Below the pieces are notes generated by a model, which did not search any database, was not told the origin of the DNA, and saw only the letters and a list, made by a program, of their open reading frames with translations. Both the position numbers and the translations under genes were made by a program. Positions 59,698 through 64,000 of a DNA stretch of 64,000 nucleotides are shown one piece after another. Position 1 is the stretch's first letter; each line of letters starts with the position of its first letter. The stretch is taken from positions 1 to 64,000 of the forward strand of contig NZ_PQIA01000031.1 of the NCBI RefSeq assembly GCF_003385235.1. Direction: 5' to 3'. Origin of the DNA: Amycolatopsis circi. GTDB taxonomy: Bacteria; Actinomycetota; Actinomycetes; Mycobacteriales; Pseudonocardiaceae.

Positions 59698-60870
59698 GTG
59701 CTGGGCCGAAAAACGCAGATCATCGCGGGTATCCTCGCCGGGCTGGTGCTGGCGGCGGGGTGCACGGCCGCACCGGATCCCGGTCCCGCCGCCGGCGGCG
59801 ACAAGAAGAGCAGCGCCGCGCCGGTGCCCGCGACCCTTGACCTCGGGCCCAAGGACGGCTCGAACGACGTCGCGCCCGGTGAACCCGTCACCGTGGCAGC
59901 CGGAGGTTCTACGCTCAGCGAGGTCACCCTCGCGGCCGCGGATGGGACCGCGATTTCCGGCGAGCTGGACCAGGCGAAGCAGCGCTGGAACACCAGCAAG
60001 CCCCTCGAATACGGCACGAAGTACACGCTGACCGCGCGTTCCGTCGGCGCGGACGGCAATCCGGTGACCCGCACCAGCACCTTCACCACCGCGACCGCCA
60101 AGGCGCAGGCGTACCCGTCGGTGATCCCGCTCGACGGCGAGACCACCGGCGTCGGCATGCCGATCACGATCAAGTTCTCCGCGCCGGTCGCGGACAAGGC
60201 CGCCGCGGAAAAGATGCTCACCGTCACCTCCGACAAGCCCGCCACCGGAGCGTGGCGCTGGTTCGGCGACGACGAGGTGCACTACCGCACCAAGGAATAC
60301 TGGCCCGCGTACTCCACGATCACCCTCGACATCAAGATCGCCGGCCGCGCGCTCGGCAACGGGGTGTTCGGCAAGGCCGACCGCAAGATCTCCTTCAAGA
60401 CCGGCCCGTCGATCATCTCGAAGGTGTCGGACAACGAAAAGCAGATGCGGACGTACAAGGACGGCCAGCTCGTCCTGACCTCTCCGGTCAGTCTCGGCAA
60501 GCCGTCGGCGCGCAGCGTCTCGGGCACGATGCTGATCATGACCGTGCAGTCTCCGTACACAATGGACTCCAGTACGTACGGCGTGCCCACCGACGCGCCG
60601 GGCGGCTACCGCACCACGGTCAAGTACGCGTTGCGGCTCACCAACTCCGGTCAGTTCCTGCACTCCGCGCCGTGGTCGGTCCGGCAGCAAGGCCGCTCCA
60701 ACACCTCGCACGGCTGCCTCAACGTCAGCGTCGAGAACGCGAAGTGGTTCTACGAGAACTCCCATCGCGGGGACGTCGTGACGGTGTCCGACACCGGAGC
60801 CGACCTCAAACCCGGCGACGGCTGGACCGACTGGCGGTTCAGCTGGGAGGAATGGCAGAAGAAGGTCTGA
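59698..60870 (+). CDS. L,D-transpeptidase lipoprotein (LdtMt2-like, YkuD domain)
   Basis: The 390-aa protein has a lipobox (LVLAAGC, Cys about residue 21), two Ig-like domains (to about 240) and a YkuD catalytic domain with the histidine in FLHSAPWSVRQQGRSNTSHGCLNVS, the SHGC cysteine nucleophile near residue 341. It forms 3-3 peptidoglycan cross-links outside the membrane, which can bypass beta-lactam-sensitive transpeptidases. The upstream BlaI box suggests induction under cell-wall stress. GTG at 59698 lies just after GGATCAG. Confidence 0.9.
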   Translation: MLGRKTQIIAGILAGLVLAAGCTAAPDPGPAAGGDKKSSAAPVPATLDLGPKDGSNDVAPGEPVTVAAGGSTLSEVTLAAADGTAISGELDQAKQRWNTSKPLEYGTKYTLTARSVGADGNPVTRTSTFTTATAKAQAYPSVIPLDGETTGVGMPITIKFSAPVADKAAAEKMLTVTSDKPATGAWRWFGDDEVHYRTKEYWPAYSTITLDIKIAGRALGNGVFGKADRKISFKTGPSIISKVSDNEKQMRTYKDGQLVLTSPVSLGKPSARSVSGTMLIMTVQSPYTMDSSTYGVPTDAPGGYRTTVKYALRLTNSGQFLHSAPWSVRQQGRSNTSHGCLNVSVENAKWFYENSHRGDVVTVSDTGADLKPGDGWTDWRFSWEEWQKKV

Positions 60871-60918
60871 TCCCGGCGGGAAAGCGGCGCATCGGGGGAT
60901 GCCGATGCGCCGCCTCAG

Positions 60919-60973
60919 GTCCGTGAGGGGAACCCCGCGGGAATCAGCGTCTGTGAAGGTTCCCCTCACGGAC
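60919..60973. terminator. Bidirectional terminator with 16-bp arms
   Basis: GTCCGTGAGGGGAACC (60919-60934) is perfectly complementary to 60958-60973, with a 23-base loop. It lies between the convergent transpeptidase and sbnA-like genes. Confidence 0.8.
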
Positions 60974-60993
60974 GGCGACCCGGCTCCCGCGGA

Positions 60994-61974
60994 TCAGACG
61001 GACTGGCGGGGCTGCGGCGAAGGCGAAAGCACGTCCTCTCCGTAGATGCCCTGCAGCCAGTTGGTCTGGTAGATCGTGTCGAGGTAGCGCTCGCCGAGGT
61101 CCGGGGCGACGGCCACCGCGGTCAGGTGGTGCGCGTCGTGCTCGGACAGCCAGCCGGTGGCCCCGCTGACCACCGTTCCGGTCGAGCCGCCGAACAGGAA
61201 TCCGTTGCGCGCCAGCCGGTGGCAAGCCCGGACCGAATCCGGCTCCTCGACCAGGACCACGTCGTCCACATAGGACTCGTCGAGGATCGCCGGGCGCACG
61301 CTGGTGCCCAGTCCCGGCAGCATCCGCCTGCCCGCCGGGCCGCCGAAGGTCACCGAGCCGACGCTGTCGATCGCGACGATCCGCACCGGCCGGTGCCACT
61401 GCCGGAAGAACCGCGCGCAGCCCATCAGCGTGCCCGTGGTGCCCGCGCCGACGAACAGCACGTCGAGATTCGGGAACGCGGCGGCGATCTCCGGGCCGGT
61501 CCGGTGGAAGTGCGCTCCCCAGTTGTCCGGGTTGGTGTACTGGTTGAGCCACACGTAGCGCTCGTCGGACGCGACCAGCATGCGCACGTGGTCGATGCGC
61601 GCCCCCAGGAAACCGCCGTCGGGGGCGGGCTCGGTGATGATGTGCACCTCGTTGCCCAGCGCCTCGATGGCGCGGCGCGTCGCGAGGTTGCAACGCGAAT
61701 CGGTGACGCACAGGAATTTGTACCCCCGGCTGGCCGCGATCATGCTCAGCGCGACGCCCAGGTTGCCGGAGGACGACTCGACGATGATCGAGCCCGGCCG
61801 CAGCAGGCCGTCGCGTTCGGCCGCGTCGACCATCTCGGTCGCGGCCTTCAGCTTGATGGAGCCGGCGAAGTTGAAGCCCTCGCATTTGAGGTAGAGCGAA
61901 TAGCCGAAACTCCAGCGGAGGTCGACGTACAGCGACTCCTCGTTGAAGGATTCGGGAACGGTGATGACTCGCAC
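60994..61974 (-). CDS. sbnA: N-(2-amino-2-carboxyethyl)-L-glutamate synthase, SbnA-like
   Basis: The 326-aa PLP enzyme of the cysteine-synthase fold has the Schiff-base lysine in FAGSIKLKAA (about residue 41) and the substrate loop ESSSGNLGVALSMIA. FVGAGTTGTLMGCA and GFLFGGSTGTVVSGA bind the cofactor phosphate. SbnA joins O-phosphoserine and glutamate to make the precursor of L-2,3-diaminopropionate. GTG at 61974 follows GACGAGGAGAAAACT. It lies 41 bp after the SbnB gene in the same direction, so the pair makes diaminopropionate for a peptide or siderophore. Confidence 0.87.
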   Translation of the reverse strand: MRVITVPESFNEESLYVDLRWSFGYSLYLKCEGFNFAGSIKLKAATEMVDAAERDGLLRPGSIIVESSSGNLGVALSMIAASRGYKFLCVTDSRCNLATRRAIEALGNEVHIITEPAPDGGFLGARIDHVRMLVASDERYVWLNQYTNPDNWGAHFHRTGPEIAAAFPNLDVLFVGAGTTGTLMGCARFFRQWHRPVRIVAIDSVGSVTFGGPAGRRMLPGLGTSVRPAILDESYVDDVVLVEEPDSVRACHRLARNGFLFGGSTGTVVSGATGWLSEHDAHHLTAVAVAPDLGERYLDTIYQTNWLQGIYGEDVLSPSPQPRQSV

Positions 61975-62015
61975 AGTTTTCTCCTCGTCAGGCAAAGCTC
62001 AGTGGCGGACGGTGC

Positions 62016-63083
62016 TCAGCCATACCGGCGCAGTTCGTGGAAGAAGTCCTCGATGACGTGCAGTCCGCCGGCGTCGGACACTCTCTCGTGGACGAAGGCC
62101 CCGACCGCGAGGTCGAGGACGCCGAGCCCGAACGGGGAGAAGATCAGCGGCTGGTCGGCGGGCGGGCTGACCCGGCCGGACAGCACGTCGTCCAGGGTGC
62201 CGAGCAGGAAATCCCGGCTGCCGGTGCGCTGTTCGACCAGATGCGGCGAGGTGTTCGCCTTGAGGCAGTGGTCGACGTCGTCGACGATGTTCGCCGACGC
62301 CAGCAGGACCTCCGGGGCGAGATCGCGCAAGGAAACGTGCAGTACCAAGGGGTTGTGCGAGAACCACGACGGATCGTGCACGTGCGGTTCGCCCGCGATG
62401 GTCGCGAAGACGACCAGATCGCTGTCGCGGATCAGCCCTTCGGCGGTCTCGTGCACGCTGATGTCGCCGGCGAACCCGGACTGCTCCAGGTAGCCGCGGA
62501 ACCCGGCGGCGCTGTCGGGGTGCAGGTCGTGCACGTTGATCTCGTCGAACTCCCAGCCGGTCCCGGCGAGGAAGGTGTGGATGTAGCGGGCGATCAGGCC
62601 GACCCCGAAGAACCCGACGCGCCGGGGACGCTGCCGGGTCCGGCTGAGCCGGTCCGCGGCCAGCGCGGCGGAGGCGGCCGTCCTGGTCGCGCTGATGATG
62701 GAGCTTTCCAAGCAGGCGAACGGATAGCCGGTCGCGAGGTCGTTCAGGATGAGCACCGCCGACGCCCTCGGGATCCCGGCTGCGACGTTGCCCGGGAAGC
62801 TGGAAATCCACTTCAGGCCCGCGACGTTCGTCTCCCCGCCGAGCGAGGCGGGAAGAGCGATGATCCGGTCGGCCGGGCGGTCGGGGAAGCGCAGGAAATA
62901 GGAGGGCGGGTTGACCGAATCGCCGGAGCCGTGCACCCGGTAGGCGGCCTCGACGAGGTCGAGGACCTCCCGTTCGCGCCCGGCCAGCGCCTGCTGGACC
63001 TGGGCGCCGGAGATCACCGCGAACGGCGGCACGGCGACCGGCCCCGCGGACGCGGATTCGGCGGTGAAGGATTGCGTGGTCAC
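62016..63083 (-). CDS. sbnB: 2,3-diaminopropionate-forming dehydrogenase, SbnB-like
   Basis: The 355-aa ornithine-cyclodeaminase-like NAD enzyme has GLKWISSFPGNVAAGIPRAS, the ATRTAASAALAADRL helix, the Rossmann loop RVGFFGVGLIARYIHTFL and VSLRDLAPEVLLASANIVDD. SbnB oxidatively splits the SbnA product into 2,3-diaminopropionate and 2-oxoglutarate. GTG at 63083 overlaps the stop of the dioxygenase gene (GTGA). Confidence 0.87.
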   Translation of the reverse strand: MTTQSFTAESASAGPVAVPPFAVISGAQVQQALAGREREVLDLVEAAYRVHGSGDSVNPPSYFLRFPDRPADRIIALPASLGGETNVAGLKWISSFPGNVAAGIPRASAVLILNDLATGYPFACLESSIISATRTAASAALAADRLSRTRQRPRRVGFFGVGLIARYIHTFLAGTGWEFDEINVHDLHPDSAAGFRGYLEQSGFAGDISVHETAEGLIRDSDLVVFATIAGEPHVHDPSWFSHNPLVLHVSLRDLAPEVLLASANIVDDVDHCLKANTSPHLVEQRTGSRDFLLGTLDDVLSGRVSPPADQPLIFSPFGLGVLDLAVGAFVHERVSDAGGLHVIEDFFHELRRYG

Positions 63084-64000
63084 TGGGTTTTCCCCTCGGA
63101 AGCGAGCGTGCAGTCGGAAAGGCGGACCGGGTCGGCGAGCCCGACGAGCACCTCGCGCGGGCCCTCGTACGCGTCCCGGCTGTGCGCGGTGCGGACGTTG
63201 TCGACCAGCAGCAGGTCGCCCGCCTGCCACGGTTCGCGGACGGTGTGTTCCTCGTACACCTCGTTGAGCAGCTGCACGATGTCCTCGCCGATCGGGTCCC
63301 CGTTCCCGAAACGGGTGTTGAACGGCAGCCCGTCCGCCCCGTAGACGTCGACCAGGTACTCGTGCACCTCGGGGGCCATCGTCCACTCGTTGAGGAAGGC
63401 GATCTGGTTGAACCAGCAGCGCTGGCCGGTGACCGGATGCCCGACGATCGCGTCGCGGCGCTGCCGGGTGCGCAGGCCGCCGTCGGGCTGCCAGTCGAAC
63501 TCGATCCGGTTGGCGCGGCAGTAGTTCTCGATCGCGGAGCGGTCCTCGGTGCCGAACGCTTCGGCGACCGAGGCCCCGATCTCGTCGTTGAAGCTGCGGG
63601 TGAGCAGCCAGCCGTCGCGTTCGAACCGCGCACGCAGGTCGGCGGGAAGCGAGGCCAGCACGGCGGTGGAGTCGCTGACGCCGGTGACCCCGCCCGACGA
63701 CGGCGGGCTGACGCAGGCGAACAGCATCAGCCCGGGGAATTCCAGCGTGTAGCTCAGTTCGTGGTGCATGCACATCGGCTGGTTCGGCGGCCATTCCGTC
63801 GAGGAGTACACCCCGCCGGGGTAGGCCGCGCGCGGCGCGAAGGCCTCCCGCTCGGTCGTCAGCAGGTCGGTCAGTCTCCCGAACACGGCCGCGACCGCGG
63901 TCTGTTCGGCGAGCCCGAGACCGCGGACGAGCACCGCGCCGTATTCGGCGACGAGTCTTCGCACCGTCTCCCGGTGCGTGCTCGCCCAGCCGGCCGGGTC
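63080..64000 (-). CDS. TauD/TfdA-type dioxygenase, SyrP-like; 5' end beyond the window
   Basis: At least 306 residues are in frame to the window edge with no certain start. The Fe(II)/2-oxoglutarate site shows H-x-E in CMHHELSYT and the distal TAHSRDAYEGPREVLVG with the final His and Arg. The core GVTGVSDSTAVL, GHPVTGQRCWFNQIAFLNEW and DLLLVDN match SyrP-like beta-hydroxylases of carrier-bound Asp or related amino acids. It heads the cassette, with SbnB and SbnA following, and implies a nonribosomal cluster to the right. Confidence 0.83.
   Translation of the reverse strand, partial: DPAGWASTHRETVRRLVAEYGAVLVRGLGLAEQTAVAAVFGRLTDLLTTEREAFAPRAAYPGGVYSSTEWPPNQPMCMHHELSYTLEFPGLMLFACVSPPSSGGVTGVSDSTAVLASLPADLRARFERDGWLLTRSFNDEIGASVAEAFGTEDRSAIENYCRANRIEFDWQPDGGLRTRQRRDAIVGHPVTGQRCWFNQIAFLNEWTMAPEVHEYLVDVYGADGLPFNTRFGNGDPIGEDIVQLLNEVYEEHTVREPWQAGDLLLVDNVRTAHSRDAYEGPREVLVGLADPVRLSDCTLASEGKTQ

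Overview
The window is high-GC actinobacterial DNA. Codon third positions are strongly G/C, GTG starts are common, and genes often overlap by 4 bp at ATGA or GTGA. The gene content (complete steroid-catabolic operons, a SARP regulator with ATPase and TPR domains, an Rpf-type lytic enzyme, a diaminopropionate cassette) fits Pseudonocardiaceae, most likely Amycolatopsis. That assignment is inference from content only.

Bases 1-21511 are a steroid-type CoA-thioester degradation cluster resembling the mycobacterial KstR2 and KstR regulons. On the left are the end of a FadA6-like thiolase, a GlcG/HbpS-like protein, IpdC-like flavoenzyme and EchA20-like hydrolase, divergent from a Hsd4A-like SDR, a MaoC hydratase and a reductase. 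The middle operon holds a thiolase, a FadE34-like double acyl-CoA dehydrogenase, a FadE29/FadE28-type pair, a ChsH3-like hydratase, a second thiolase, an SDR and an acyl-CoA ligase. The last operon holds ChsH2 (split into two genes), ChsH1, a 29-codon coupling ORF, Ltp2 aldolase and a FadD17-like ligase. Near-identical ACCAAACGCTTGCT sites, close to the KstR2 consensus, precede the operons.

Bases 21512-34800 hold two TetR regulators, an SDR with a predicted leaderless promoter, a hydrolase, a VOC protein, a secreted phosphodiesterase, another TetR, the membrane transhydrogenase pntA-pntB with a quinone oxidoreductase, an XRE regulator and an oxidoreductase. Bases 34555-44521 hold a SARP gene whose 5' end is tandemly copied into a chain of overlapping leader peptides, two MFS exporters, an XRE regulator, GNAT and luciferase-like remnants, and a YeiH-type transporter with a small membrane partner.

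Bases 44527-56079 encode a large beta-repeat secreted protein and a proline-rich partner, a diaminobutyrate aminotransferase coupled to a 98-aa ORF, an Rpf/LysM protein, an SGNH hydrolase, an XRE regulator and two SDRs. Bases 56093-60973 look like a BlaI/BlaR1-type cell-wall regulon: the same TACTA-N7-TAGTA box precedes a frameshifted M23 endopeptidase and an L,D-transpeptidase, with blaI and an M56 peptidase between them. Bases 60994-64000 hold sbnA, sbnB and a SyrP-like dioxygenase, probably the edge of a nonribosomal peptide or siderophore cluster.

Two window-wide oddities stand out. One is a dispersed roughly 42-46 bp palindrome, one copy of which sits in frame inside the SARP ATPase domain. 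The other is a recurrent pattern of short tandem duplications (period about 57-150 bp) that copy the 5' or 3' ends of genes.
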